Assembly (NCBI GenBank): GCA_963576725.1
Contig: OY755238.1
Location: forward strand, 30,724,145 to 30,788,144
Direction: 5' to 3'
Source of the DNA: Azorinus chamasolen
Taxonomy: Eukaryota; Mollusca; Bivalvia; Cardiida; Solecurtidae
DNA: 64,000 bases
The notes under the pieces are model-generated. The model was not told where the DNA came from, searched no databases, and worked only from the letters and a program-made list of their open reading frames with translations. A program made the translations under genes and the position numbers. Below, piece after piece: positions 34,999-46,609 of the stretch (positions within the stretch are counted from its first letter, which is position 1; every line of letters begins with the position of its first letter).

Positions 34999-35215
34999 TT
35001 AATCACTTTTGATTTTGCACGTCAATATACCTACCTGTAAATAGTGAGGACCCAGATGAGACAGCTCCTGCGGGAGCTGTCTCATCAGGGTCTGCACTAT
35101 TTACAGTGATTGCACAGCGACATACTTGTACACAGTGAAGCTATATCTAATTATACAACAGTGTATGGGTAAAGAAGGAGACATGAATTTTAAAATTCAG
35201 CAAGAGAAGGGTTAA
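34999..35215. mobile_element. TTAA-type miniature element with PalI palindrome, opposite orientation
   Basis: It runs from TTAATCACTTTTGATTTTGC to CAGCAAGAGAAGGGTTAA. The hairpin at 35033-35106 is nearly perfect, with AGCTCCTGCGGGAGCT at its tip. Confidence 0.8.
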
Positions 35216-36010
35216 TGATTCTTGATCTTGCGCATGCCGTAATGAGGAACATTAGTTGTTTATGTCCCTGTGCTACTCTTCAAACAAGGATAGGTCCTTA
35301 TTTCTTTTCACAAAATTAAGTTCATCCATATAATTTATTCATTAACCCAATGTAAACTTTACCTGGTCGACATGTGCATCAAGGATAAAAACATTTGTTT
35401 TAAAAATAAAAGTAGCAAGGAATGTTTTTAAAGGAAGATTCTACTTTTATCAGGAGCAAACAACTAACTAATGTCCCTCGTTGTCATTTACTTCGTTGTT
35501 TTAATTATGCCCTGAACACCAAAAGTGAGCCTTTACTATTTAATATTATTTAGAAGCGTTTTTGAAATAAATATAATAATCATTGATTTTGTTGTTCCTT
35601 TTCTATACCCCACTTTTGCTCTTCGTATTACTTCCTAGCATAATTAATTCATATCAGCATCATAAGACTAATATTGCGTATACTAGTATACTCGAAATAC
35701 AACTGGTATTTTACCAGTGTCGATACTGTTTAAAACTACTTTGCTTTCAATGCTCAAGTAATAAACGCTTTTATTACGCTAAACACTTCAGTCAATATAA
35801 CATTTCATACTTACTTATTAAGCAACTAATTAGGTTTACATAATGGGGTAAGCTTTGTTATGCTGCATCACTCACAATATTTTACTTGTTACATCTAGAG
35901 AACTATAAAATATAGCGGTAAAGAGGCCGTCTGGCCGGTCTCGCTGTGCTTATGCAAAACTGTTTTAATCAACACTTACACCTTCAGTTCAATGCCGATG
36001 GGTCTGTGAT
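35216..36010. other. Nothing recognised
   Basis: AT-rich. The 86-codon plus frame at 35583 is hydrophobic noise without splice sites. Confidence 0.55.
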
Positions 36011-36461
36011 ATCATGTGCAAACAGATTGAATCCCGATTACACGTTGATTAACTCGGTGTCTCATCAGGATACAAACTGTTTGATACTAGTTTTATCCTT
36101 TAATAAAGATATTTTACAAGTTCCCACTTTTGAAGCAGACGGCAAGTTGTCAGGCAGACGAGCATGCACGCACTGAAAGTGTTAATAGGTCAATCTCGTG
36201 TATTGTGTATAGTTGACAGTACAAATGAAGCTCTCTAGATTATTTCTCTTCCTTTTGCAAATCTATCTTATAATGTATGCGAAAAAGAGGTCAGTAGGTC
36301 AATGTAAATAACTATTGCGCATTATGTTTTACCCTATACTTCAAGGACGTCAAACTCCTGGTGACGCTTCTTGTATCACAATGGTTTCTGCTAGACAATT
36401 CTAAAATGTTCCTTTTCGCTATTAAATGCCCATTTTCGGTAGATTTGTTTAAAGAGGTATG

Positions 36462-36627
36462 TATTTGAACTGCTCTGATCTAATATTTCGACCACTAAGG
36501 GCCTTTTTCAAATCTCTTTGATTTTATGGCTGAATGCATGTAACTAACATGTGACGTGTATTTTGACATGATAATCTTTGAAAAAGGCCCTTAGTGGTCG
36601 AAATATTAGATCAGAGTAGTTCAAATA
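36462..36627. mobile_element. Inverted-repeat element with 51-bp arms
   Basis: Arms 36462-36512 and 36577-36627 match at all but one position (start TATTTGAACTGCTCTGATCT; end GATCAGAGTAGTTCAAATA). The 64-base middle is unique. Confidence 0.8.
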
Positions 36628-36813
36628 TTTATGTATTATATTAATTCCCTATTTTGGAATATTTTCTTCATTGTAAAGAGGTATGGTCTAAAATATAGTC
36701 TAGCGGGGAATAGTGATTATAGAACCTCCATTTATCTTGCTCCATGTGCAGTTTAGTGATAGATTCAACAACAACTGTTTCTGGCTGGTACATTTTTGTA
36801 CTTTCCTTTACTT

Positions 36814-36995
36814 CAGGGTCCATGCTTATAAAGCTTTTAGTTGAGTCTGAGTTTCGTTCTCAAGCTTTTGATTGGTCAGATTTGAGTTCTCAAGCTTTTG
36901 ATTGGTCAGATTTGAGCCAGAGGCTCAAATCTGACCAATCAAAAGCTTGAGAACGTACTCAGACTCAACTAAATGTATTATAAGCATGGACCCTG
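36814..36995. mobile_element. PalE foldback element, 182 bp, extra motif in left arm
   Basis: Ends are CAGGGTCCATGCTTATAAAG and its complement. The module TTCTCAAGCTTTTGATTGG..TTTGAG occurs twice in the left arm and once in the right. Confidence 0.75.
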
Positions 36996-37370
36996 AGCTA
37001 GCGCTAAATGAGACCTGGCGGGGTCTCTCTAATCTAAACGCAGTCTGTCTTACCATGGGTTTGAACCCTTTTAACACAAATTAACTGTCCTATGTTTATT
37101 CCAAATTTCAATAAATATTGAATTTCCATGGGCAAAATAGTTATAGTGGAACAGTGTAGCCATTTCATAAATTAAGAAATTGATCTATCAACTAACAATA
37201 ACAAACAAAGCATGCCCTGATCAGACGGTTCCTACAGGAGCCGTCTGGTCCGGGTCAACTCTGTATGCAAATGCACGAATGAAGGAAATGGTTAATATCA
37301 TTTGAAGGCGTTACTCCTGTATTCACCCTATGTTGAATAATTATACTTCAGAGATAGCACCATATGAGAC

Positions 37371-37552
37371 CAGGGTCCGTGCTTATAAAGCTTTTAGTTG
37401 AGCCTGAGATCGTTCTCAAGCTTTTGATTGGTCAGATTTGAGCCTTTGGCTCAAATCTGACCAATCAAAAGCTTGAGAACTCAAATCTGACCAATCAAAA
37501 GCCTGAGAACGAAACTCAGACTCAACTAAAAGCTTTATAAGCATGGACCCTG
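37371..37552. mobile_element. PalE foldback element, 182 bp, extra motif in right arm
   Basis: It has the same length and ends as the copy at 36814, but the duplicated module is on the right arm, so it lies in the opposite orientation. The two copies are 375 bases apart. Confidence 0.75.
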
Positions 37553-37619
37553 GCTGTGTTTTTCGACTGTCCTATCCAGGTTTTATGAACCCTTTATCTA
37601 CAAGTAAATGAAATTGGAA

Positions 37620-37856
37620 AACAATCTTATGCTTAATCAACCTACATATGGTGTACAGATGGACTGGTTCCATAAATCTTATCACAAAACTTTAGCCAGT
37701 CGCTGGCTCTCATATTTACCAAGCTTAACCTAACTCTATCGCACATGATGAAAAATAAAGCCTGTTGAACACTGGTATGCAATATTATTTACTTGCGTTT
37801 GTTTCGTTCAAATATTCAAGACACTACTGACTGGCGTGTTAAATAGCTTGGCGTCT
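37620..37856 (+). repeat. Paralogous block A, left flank of the minisatellite
   Basis: It aligns with 54790-55020 through TTTAGCCAGYCGCTRGCTCT, TATTTACCAARCTTAACCTA and GTTTCGTTCRAATATTCAAG. Both copies continue into CATCTGGATCCAATGTGT. Confidence 0.7.
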
Positions 37857-38526
37857 CATCTGGATCCAATGTGTCTGCCAATGTATGTAAGGTTGCGCGT
37901 AGCAATATAATGGTTATAATCATCATCTGGATCCAATGTGTCTGCCAATGTATGTAAGGTTGCGCGTAGCAAGATAATGGTTATAATCATCATCTGGATC
38001 CAATGTGTCTGCCAATGTATGTAAGGTTGCGCGTAGCAAGATAATGGTTATAATCATCATCTGGATCCAATGTGTCTGCCAATGTATGTAAGGTTGCGCG
38101 TAGCAAGATAATGGTTATAATCATCATCTGGATCCAATGTGTCTGCCAATGTATGTAAGGTTGCGCGTAGCAAGATAATGGTTATAATCATCATCTGGAT
38201 CCAATGTGTCTGCCAATGTATGTAAGGTTGCGCGTAGCAAGATAATGGTTATAATCATCATCTGGATCCAATGTGTCTGCCAATGTATGTAAGGTTGCGC
38301 GTAGCAAGATAATGGTTATAATCATCATCTGGATCCAATGTGTCTGTCAATGTATGTAAGGTTGCGCGTAGCAAGATAATGGTTATAATCATTATCTGGA
38401 TCCAATGTGTCTGTCAATGTATGTAAGGTTGCGCGTAGCAAGATAATGGTTATAATCATCATCTGGATCCAATGTGTCTGCCAATGTATGTAAGGTTGCG
38501 CGTAGCAAGATCATGGTTATAATCAC
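37857..38526 (+). repeat. 67-bp minisatellite, ten copies
   Basis: Units start at 37857 and every 67 bases to 38460 with CATCTGGATCCAATGTGTCT. They differ at only a few positions (for example CCAATG versus TCAATG, and TATCTGG at 38393). The paralogous block at 55024-55092 has a single unit. Confidence 0.9.
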
Positions 38527-38750
38527 CATACAGTAGAAGCTGTATTAAGCGGAAAAAAAAACATTTACATGTATTGAGCAAAGGGGTTTTAAAAAGCAGG
38601 TGGTTGCTAAATGCATGTCAAAAGTAATGCAGAACGCTCCTATAGGAGCATTCTGCATATATTTTGACATGCATTAACCTACCACCTCCCGTACAGACCT
38701 ATAAGTAGACCTCTTTTTGATGACCGCTTAAGACAGGTTCTACTATACAT
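38527..38750. mobile_element. CAGTA-end miniature element with PalC palindrome
   Basis: It starts CAGTAGAAGCTGTATTAAGC and ends GACAGGTTCTACTATAC, with near-perfect arms GCATGTCAAAAGTAATGCAG and complement. It abuts the 67-bp minisatellite. Further PalC copies or parts lie at 9770-9830, 10210-10360, 26830-26945, 49510-49625 and 55095-55255. Confidence 0.75.
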
Positions 38751-39327
38751 GAAATGCGAGAAGTGGAACGGCTGTTTACAGTTGATATACTGTTATCGCA
38801 TATTTGTTTGAACGCGCATATATGTCACTAATGAGCTATTTACCATAATCCTCATTTAAACACCTTTTCACAATTTTGTAAACAAATAATGATTATACCC
38901 AGGGTCTGCTCTGTTTGCTTATGAACTTATAATAGATATGTCTCTACGGTGACTACCAATACCAAAACATCCTGTATACACATAACATTATAAAGCTATT
39001 CATGATGTCATTATTTCTTATATGAATAATGAGCATTGAAAGGGTTAATAGTAAATAGTATATATAACATGTATTTTCGTTTACACAGCATTGGTAAGAC
39101 AGCAGCAAGGACTGAGGGAAAGTAAACGGTTCCAATGTGAATACATTTAAGTGCAAAATAAGCAACGTGTCAAATAACGCGAGCGTAGTTCAAGTCGTAA
39201 TGCAGTTCAAATGTATTCAGTATTTTAGCATGTCGAATCAATCAAGGACGAAGGGGAAATGGGTGCGAGTTTTCATTGGACTTTTGCTGTTTATGTAAGT
39301 TAACCCTTTATCGGTTGTAAGTGTATT

Positions 39328-39545
39328 TTAACCCTTTCGGTGCCAGCAATGTCGTCTGCTGGGCACAGTTTCGTTTATTTTTAGTGTAAGTGTGTGCATT
39401 TCTTCCATGTTCTTTATAAAACAGTAAACAAAGTATCAAGCAGTTTGGATCCTGATGAGACGCCGAGTTACTCGGCGTCTCATCTGGATCCAAACTGTTT
39501 GCATGTAATATCATAAACCCATCATTGTGGCACGGAAGGGATTAA
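39328..39545. mobile_element. TTAA-type miniature element with near-perfect PalB palindrome
   Basis: TTAACCCTTTCGGTGCCA..and..GGCACGGAAGGGATTAA bound it. The core is a PalB hairpin (39428-39503): CAGTTTGGATCCTGATGAGA-CGCCGAGT and complement. Other PalB copies lie near 3868-3917, 4824-4890, 11903-11975, 12420-12489, 18422-18472, 19668-19724, 21675-21742, 23428-23477, 24085-24153, 32190-32253, 32370-32430, 36019-36083, 44736-44804 and 51390-51454. Confidence 0.8.
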
Positions 39546-39866
39546 ATTTCAAAACCTACTGTTTATTCATGGACAACATAGTGAATTGTGGCAGGTGGAA
39601 CGTTTTAGCAATTTTAGAAACAAAGACACAGATCTATAAAATTCCATTGGCAAATAGAGTAGACCCGTATCAGGCGGTCCCTATAGGAGCCATAGGATCT
39701 GGGTGTACTCTGTTTGCAAATGCGTGAAAAGCGTTTATATGAAGGACACTGTTTTTCTATAATGCAATAGAATATGAATGAATTTCTTATCCTAAGTAGC
39801 TAAACCATTTACTAATTAGATACACCTAAGCTAATACAATAGACCCAGATCACGCGGCTCCTCTTT

Positions 39867-40050
39867 GGGTTCTACATGTTTATGAAACATTTAAGTTGAG
39901 TCTGAGTTCGTTCTCAAGCTTTTGATTGGTCATATTTGAGCTCGCAAGCTTTTGATTGGTCAGATTTGAGCCAAAGGCTCAAATCTGACCAATCAAAAAC
40001 TTGAGAACGAAACTCAGACTCAACTAAACGTTTTAGAAGCATGGACTCTG
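39867..40050. mobile_element. PalE foldback element
   Basis: It has the same arms as the 37-kb copies, with the duplicated TTTTGATTGGTCA module in the left arm and a mutated outer end (TTCTACATGTTTATG versus GCATGGACTCTG). Confidence 0.7.
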
Positions 40051-40207
40051 ATTCTAAAGTTTCATCAATAGTCTTTCTGTCCGTTTTAATATTTTTTTAA
40101 GAATGTTCAAATTAAGATTCATGATTGTACTATTTATAACATGAATATTCATCAGGTAAATATTAAAAAGCTAAAGTAGCCAAATTGCGGTCTGGTATAA
40201 CAAGTTA

Positions 40208-40365
40208 CTGTAGAACCCTTCTAATGCGACCACTTAAGGATTAAACATGGGTGTCGTTATAAGCAGGTGGTTGCTTAATGCAGGACAAAAGTAATGCAGA
40301 AAGCTTTTTGAGGAGCGTTTTGCATTACTTTTGTCCTGCATTTAGCTACTACCTGCATCTAGCAC
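40208..40365. mobile_element. CAGTA-end miniature element with PalC palindrome
   Basis: ACTGTAGAACCCTTCTAATG is the left end; arms CAGGTGGTTGCTTAATGCAG-GACAAAAGTAATGC face their complement. The right end runs into an R2-type repeat (40385-40470, GGTTTAAACCGGTTTGG). Confidence 0.7.
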
Positions 40366-40679
40366 ATAGACATAACAAATAATAAGAGGAAGATATGAAT
40401 ACAGCCTTGGAACTTTCAGTGACAATTGTCACTGGGGGTTTAAACCGGTTTGGCCTAAGGACTTCGCCTTCTGCCTGTTTTACTGTTCGTTACATAAATG
40501 TCACAATTGTGTGTATGTTGATATTAAATGGCTGTGTGTTTGGCCCAACCTTAGTAAAAAGAAAGCGTTACCCCGTCTGTCTCATGTCACGCCTCCTTCG
40601 TCTATATTTGAAGAACTTGGCTTATTGCTCGGGATCAGGCACCTTGGCGTCAGTGACTTTATGTTAACACAAGCTATCA

Positions 40680-41560
40680 GCTGATTGACTCCGCTGATTG
40701 CTGGTGTGCAAATGATCCAACGCTCGTTGTATGAAAGGTTTTGAATTGTAATTTTAGGTACATCCTCAGTGCCTAATCATTTCGTTTCAGTACCTCACCA
40801 ACCTTCCCCAGTCACCTTTGTCTTTGCTAAATGTGTCATTGCAATTCACCTTAATGTCACTTGAAACTGAAAAGTAAGACGGGTGTTCAACTGAACATTT
40901 AGAATCACATTGCCCATGCATTAAGGTATTTCTGCTGCAGATAAACAGTATATTAACCTGTTACATACTGACCATGTGCTTTTTATTGGACAATTTGCTG
41001 TTTGAAATATAGTGGCGTTGGGACTTATTAATACAACAACCTTACTAAAGAAGATATGAGGAAGGATCCTTTTGATTTGATTTGTAAAAAATCTGGAAAA
41101 GTGAGTTATATGACACCTCAGTTTGCATATTTTCAGGTAAAAATTAAAGTTTTATTTAACTTTTAAAGTGCAAATGGAACATTTGTCATATAATAAGGAC
41201 TTATTAATACACCAGAAGGACTAAAGGAGATATTTGGAAGGATACTTAGTTACATATTTTCAGGTATTTTTTTGCATATATCGAGGTAAAATTTAAAGTT
41301 TTCTTTAACTCTTAAAAAGCGTTGTTTAACATGTATTAACTACACTTGGACCTTTACTGAATTAAAAATATTAGATTTAATTAATGTTTTAATATGAAAT
41401 ATAATCTGAAAGTGGGATATCCTTAAAAAGCAAAAGTATCATTGGAAAGGAAGTAAACAAAGGACCATTGCTGGAAATACCTTAAAGTGATATGTTTTTT
41501 CTTGTTATGTATATTGAAAATAAATACACAAGAAATTTCAGATGACATATCACACATGGA
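40680..41560. other. Old internal duplication, no gene
   Basis: GGAAGGATCCTTTTGATTTG-ATTTGT.. and GGAAGGATACTTAGTTACAT share flanks (TATTTTCAGGT, AATTTAAAGTTTT) about 150 bases apart. Confidence 0.4.
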
Positions 41561-41564
41561 TCAC

Positions 41565-41860
41565 CACCCTTCAGAATTTATAATCTTCACAACAGCAGGT
41601 GTTAAGTGCTTGTGTGGCGGCCGTAAAACGTCACCCCGTACTTCATTCTCAGTGTTGTTATACCTTCTGATCCTTCGAGATCATGAATTTCAGTACTTCT
41701 TGTTCTGAAAATTGAATACCGCTTAAGCCGATGCTAGGGGGCGTGAACAGTGTTGCACTTTCAATTACTACTCATGAACATACCCAATAAAACCGAGTCT
41801 GCAATTTTCTCTTTTTGTGTTGCAATTGTTGCTTTCGGGGGATACCACCCTTCAGAATTA
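41565..41860 (+). repeat. R1 dispersed repeat, near complete
   Basis: This is the second full copy of R1, diverged by scattered substitutions from 1570-1890. A third partial copy of its right part lies at 56815-56915. Confidence 0.65.
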
Positions 41861-41869
41861 ATAAATTAC

Positions 41870-42560
41870 AAGTGTTTTTTTTCACTAGCCGACGTTTAAT
41901 CCAATACCAAGGTTACATTATCATATTATGTATTTGCAGTTCTATCTACTTCTTCTTTTAATGGTAGTCCTCGGTGGTACATTGTCTTATGCTACTCCAA
42001 ACTGAACATAAGTCACACCTGTAGCTAATTTGTTTTGATACATTAGCATAGCATAACATGATTTCAATATTTGCATTTTTTGAACAATCATTGCTTTTAA
42101 AATCACAAAATTGCCTCCTGAGACACCCCTTGTCCTCCTTAATACATCCTCTTACATGGGAAGGAAATGGGGAGATAGAACGACAAAAAATACATATTGT
42201 TTCGTTATAGCATTGTTGCAACTGTGAGTATGTTGATTTAACTTTGAATTTCCTGTCTGACATCCATTGTTTGCCCCCCTCCTGCCTAACGGCGGGCATA
42301 TAGTAATCGCATTGCCTGTCCTTCCGTCTATCCATCCGTCCCAAATTTCGTGTCCGTTCTATAACTTTATTTTTATCTGTGAATGAATTTCAAATTAACC
42401 TGGCGCAAATGTTCACAAAGATGATGTGTCGCGTTCATGGTTCATGGGTCAAAAGTCAAGTTCATCCATCAGAGTCAAAGGTCGGGGCATAGTGTTTCAC
42501 AAACACATCTTGTCTATTTAAACTTAGAGTCTGCTGCGGGCGAATGAGTAATTACCTAGT
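41870..42560. other. No gene seen; dispersed-repeat remains
   Basis: CCTGCCTAACGGCGGGCATA-TAGTAATCGCATTGCCTGTC-CTTCCGTCTATCC resembles the end of a common molluscan repeat. The minus frame at 41958 is unsupported. Confidence 0.4.
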
Positions 42561-42614
42561 GATTACCAATGCAATCAATTTGGACCCAGACAAGATTCCA
42601 AGTAACTCACTTAA

Positions 42615-44026
42615 AGGGGTCATTTCACCGAGAAATCTTCCCGAAAGACTGAGCTGCGATCTCAGAGCGTGGCTTGGTCCCCGCAGGTCGCACGTAGTCG
42701 ACAGTTGACCGAGGGTTGGTCGTGCCTTTGTCTCCCGTGGTCGCACATGGTCGAGGATTGGTCTCCCGGAAAAACAGAACGTAGCTCGTTATTTTTGTCA
42801 TGTCAAAAAACCGAGCCTCGACCTAAAAGTCGCACGGAGAGCGTCGAAAGAGCGAGCGAGATCGAGGAAAGAACGCATTGGTCGTGAGACGATCGAAACT
42901 AGAACGGGGATGAGCTTGGCTCAGTCTTCCCGAGCGGGAACTGGTCGCGCGAATGGTCGTGCTGCTCGACCCCTGCTCGATCCTCGCTCGGTCCGTGCGA
43001 TCTAGCTTCGCTCTTTTGCGATTAAGCCTCACTCCGAGCGACCTGTCCCAGACCTTCCCTAGACCCGTACGTTCCATATTATTTCCATTTGCGGCCTCTG
43101 TGTGCTTAAACTTCAACCAAATAAGATCCACCCTCGCTTAACTTGCGGTTCTATAGATCTTCTATAGTTAGTGTTCATCTTTGCAATTCTAGGCCCCACC
43201 CTGGCCAAAAGTTCGTCAAACATCTCCGGGTGCATATGGAGATAGGTCCGGTAGGTAGCTTCATCTCCCAGCCTCAGTTCTGTCATGAGGGAGGTGTACT
43301 GACCATAATGTTCCCTCTGGTGTTCACGCAGCTCCTTTTCAGCATGGTTAGCATAACCAGAGAGTCTTGCTGCAATTTCAGGGCATGGTGCTGTAATACA
43401 ATAGCATGATGCAGAGCAATTGGGTCCATGTTATCCTTTCGGAGACTGGTCAAAAACTGATGGTCGGCCAACGATCGCCGGGCATTGTATAACGATCGCA
43501 GTGGGTCGCGCGCAACCCAGGGTAACCAAAACCAGTGTGCACGTAGCTCGGGTGAGACTCTGTTGAGAAAAGATCGAGAATTGGTCGTCTGAGCGAGGCT
43601 AGAACGTTCGAGATCGCATATAAATCGTATTGATCGAGGGTACATTGCAACTCATACGTAGCTAGATCGGCCGGGAACGAGTCTTGATCGGCCGAGGTCG
43701 CGCGCTTGCGAGGACAGATCGCCGAGAGATCGAGGCAATATCGCAGATTGGTCGAACAGAACGAACCTTGGTCGTGTCAAGATCGCTTCAGATCGATTGG
43801 ATAGACGTAGACAGAGCGTATATAGAGCGTGTGTAGAGTGTATAGGACGTATATAGAGCGTACACATCGAAGGCCAAACGAGCTAACATCGAACATAGAG
43901 CGTGCACAGAAAATAATGGGGTAGATCGCACGGTTTTTGCCCGCGAATATTGGAAAACCGAGCTGCGATTAAGGTCGCGCGTGATCGCGTGCGACTTTTC
44001 CAGGTCGTACTCGGTGAATGACCCCA
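42615..44026. mobile_element. PIF/Harbinger-type DNA transposon, internally deleted, nested in a PalB palindrome
   Basis: The 1412-base unit has inverted ends AGGGGTCATTTCACCGAG and CTCGGTGAATGACCCCA, flanked on both sides by TAA (42612-42614 and 44027-44029), the 3-bp TWA target duplication of PIF/Harbinger. Removing it rejoins the two arms of a PalB palindrome (42573-42612 with 44030-44042), so it is younger than that copy. Its interior is GC-richer than the surroundings and crowded with GATCG/GGTCG words. It carries an N-terminal transposase remnant on the minus strand (43113-43430) but no DDE catalytic region. Confidence 0.8.
43113..43430 (-). pseudogene. Harbinger transposase N-terminal remnant (HARBI1-like)
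   Basis: One minus-strand frame reads EKELREHQREHYGQYTSLMT, then ELRLGDEATYRT and YLHMHPEMFDELLARVGPRI, then stops at 43113. 'L..D...YR.YL.M.PE.FDELL..VGP.I' is the start of HARBI1-type transposases. The downstream nuclease part is missing: after RRSIEP the frame diverges. An overlapping frame from a Met at 43429 (MDPIALHHAIVLQHHALKLQ) may be the original start, shifted out of frame. Confidence 0.7.
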
Positions 44027-44094
44027 TAAGATCCAAATTGTTTGATACCCAGGTAACATGTTGTGGACAATCTGATTTTGAAAATTAACCCTTT

Positions 44095-44281
44095 CGCTGC
44101 CAAACTATGTCGTCTGCTAACTTTGTCGTCTGCTAAAATTTTCATTCTTTTGATTTTCTTCATTTTTGTTTCAAAAACATAGTAACAGTAACAAACAGTT
44201 TGGATCCTGATGAGACGCCGAGTTACTACTAACTGTTTGCATAGGTAATCACAGTTCCGGCATTGGCAGCGACAGAGTTAA
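44095..44281. mobile_element. TTAA-type miniature element with deleted PalB core
   Basis: It has the same ends as the 14.5-kb copy (TTAACCCTTTCGCTGCCAAA, GGCAGCGACAGAGTTAA). The right arm of the hairpin is lost just past the tip (TTACTACTAACTGTTTGC). Confidence 0.7.
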
Positions 44282-45006
44282 GGAGGCTAATGATCAAGCT
44301 ATAACACGTTACCTATATTTGATATTTAACTGAAAACATTGAAAATGTCGCGTGAGGAATTAATCCTTCGAATACAGAAAGCAAAAGTACTCATATTTAC
44401 AAACGGTGTAGTTTCTGATTACCCATTCCCTGTTGTATATTCATGTAAGAAATAATGACGTAATGGATATTGATAAGATTATTTTTTGTAATGGTATATG
44501 AACACAGGACATTTTGGCTCAGTCAGCAGCTTCCTAGAGGAGATATTTGACAGTATCTTTGTGAAGGAAAAGGGACAATATCTTCTTTGACCTTTCATAC
44601 ATTTGTTGAGCTTTCACGTTTAACATAATGATTGCGTTTCTCATTTCAGGGATGGCATCAAATGAGTCGAAAGCAGAATGTTGCTCGTTGATAAAACAAA
44701 ATCTTACACGGGTTACTTTATGCAAAATTCGCTGTTGCAAACAGCTTGGATCCCGAATGAGAAACCGAGTAAATTGGCCTCTCACCAGGAATCAAACTGT
44801 TTGTCAATGCGAAAGTTTGAATCAGAAAAAGTCAAAATTTTGACCGGGTTTGTTTTTTCACAGCGGGATAAAGGTCAAATCGCATTGTTAAACAATGTAG
44901 GATATAATATCGAATTCACCAAGGGTTTTTTCTAAATGCATATTCTAAACTATAGATTTAAACCTAAAACTAGCTAGAGGTTTTTTGTCACAAAATGGAC
45001 GTACCC

Positions 45007-45214
<208 letters not shown>

Positions 45215-45825
45215 CCCATACCTTACACCTACACATACACACTGCGACATATTGTCACATTTCTGTACATGAGAACTCGACCGGACAAGATGTGTGACAG
45301 ACAGACAGACAGACAACTCTAACAAAAACAATATGTAAAGGGAAAAAAATGAAAACGTTGCTACCATAATATTGGACTTGATGAATTATAATTCCCCTCA
45401 TTATGTGCTTTCCACACCATCTTTCTTCAATGGAAAAGTAGTAAAAGAAAAATATGATAACAACTAGTAACTCCAACATATTGATTCCAGAATTATGGCC
45501 CTTTTGCATGACATTTCTTTTCATCGTAAAATGTATGAAATGCCAGTCCAATATCATCAGTAGAACAGGGATTATTTACACGGAGCCAATAACTTCACTA
45601 TTAGTGAAGCCAGCGTTATTGACATTGTGCATGATACTTCCTCGCATTATGCTTTTTCCATATATGAAGTTTCAACTAACTGACATGAGGCATATAGAAG
45701 TTATCGTCAAGACAAGAAAGTCTGATGTACAGACGGACGGACGGACCGACAGACAGACAACCCTCACAAAACCAATATGTATCCCCAATATAAATATAGG
45801 GGAGACATAATGATCGAACTTTCCT

Positions 45826-46053
45826 TTAACTCTTTCGGCGCCAATGTCGCCTGTTTGGCACCATTGAACACAGTGCAGTCCCAAGGAGGCATCTGACCTG
45901 GGACTTCACTGTTTTCCGTATTATGTTAGCCCAGCCATACAGGTTTGAAAAACAAATGTTTCGCTAATATACCTTTATTATTTAGTTTAGAATTATATGT
46001 AAAATGAAATTATTACTGCAGACGACACTTTTAAATTTGGCGCCAAAAGGTAG
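45826..46053. mobile_element. TTAA-type miniature element with PalG, one arm deleted
   Basis: It runs from TTAACTCTTTCGGCGCCAAT to TTTGGCGCCAAAAGGTAG. The left palindrome arm is mostly missing (CAGTCCCAAGGAGGCATCTG). It lies in opposite orientation to the 20.1-kb copy. Confidence 0.7.
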
Positions 46054-46558
46054 ACCCAGACCAGACATCTCAAGAAGGTTACGTTTCATTAGGATCTGTT
46101 ATAGTTTCTTATTACGCGACTGTACATTTTCTGCAGTGACGAAACATTATCCTGTTTTCAAATGTTAGTTTTTAACAATCTAAATAATTAATATCCATGT
46201 ACATTAATATCATTATATCGTACATGAATATTCATTAGGTATGGGATTAAATGGTGTTGCAGTTTATCACCTCTCTTTACATCTGTAGACAAGCATCCAT
46301 TTCAACACAATTCAGTATGGATTGCCCCAAGTATATCACAATGTTATAACCATAATAGCATTATACCTTGCATTGTCTGATAATAGATGTGTTTATTTTT
46401 AGGAAAACATATTCCACATTGTATGTATAAAGCATAAAACACTGACAAGACTTATAAAACACTGATAAAGAATTATAGAAGTATGCCAAACTATATAGGC
46501 ATTTACATAGTATTGACACATACATTTATAACGTATCTGCAACTGCTTAGCAAGAGAA

Positions 46559-46609
46559 TGGTTATCATTGTAACATATGTTGCATTTATCATTATTCTCT
46601 CAACTTCGG
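46559..46609 (+). CDS. Possible type II membrane-anchor exon
   Basis: ATG opens MVIIVTYVAFIIILSTS followed at once by a consensus donor TCG|GTAAGT. Upstream codons add the basic residues LLSKR. This is what the anchor of a Golgi sulfotransferase would look like, 2.7 kb before the sulfotransferase stem exon. Its phase (0) does not match that exon (phase 2), so it is unproven. Confidence 0.3.

Noticed and set aside
35583..35843. 86-codon plus frame with hydrophobic start
   Set aside because: AT-rich, Ile/Tyr/Leu noise, no signal-peptide pattern with a donor and no downstream exon.
37857..38526. CRISPR-like regular array
   Set aside because: The 67-bp units are head-to-tail copies with no unique spacers; it is a eukaryotic minisatellite.
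42823..43140. 102-codon minus frame and 62-codon plus frame inside the Harbinger element
   Set aside because: They are Arg/Ser-rich frames created by GATCG/GAGCG words and lack transposase motifs.
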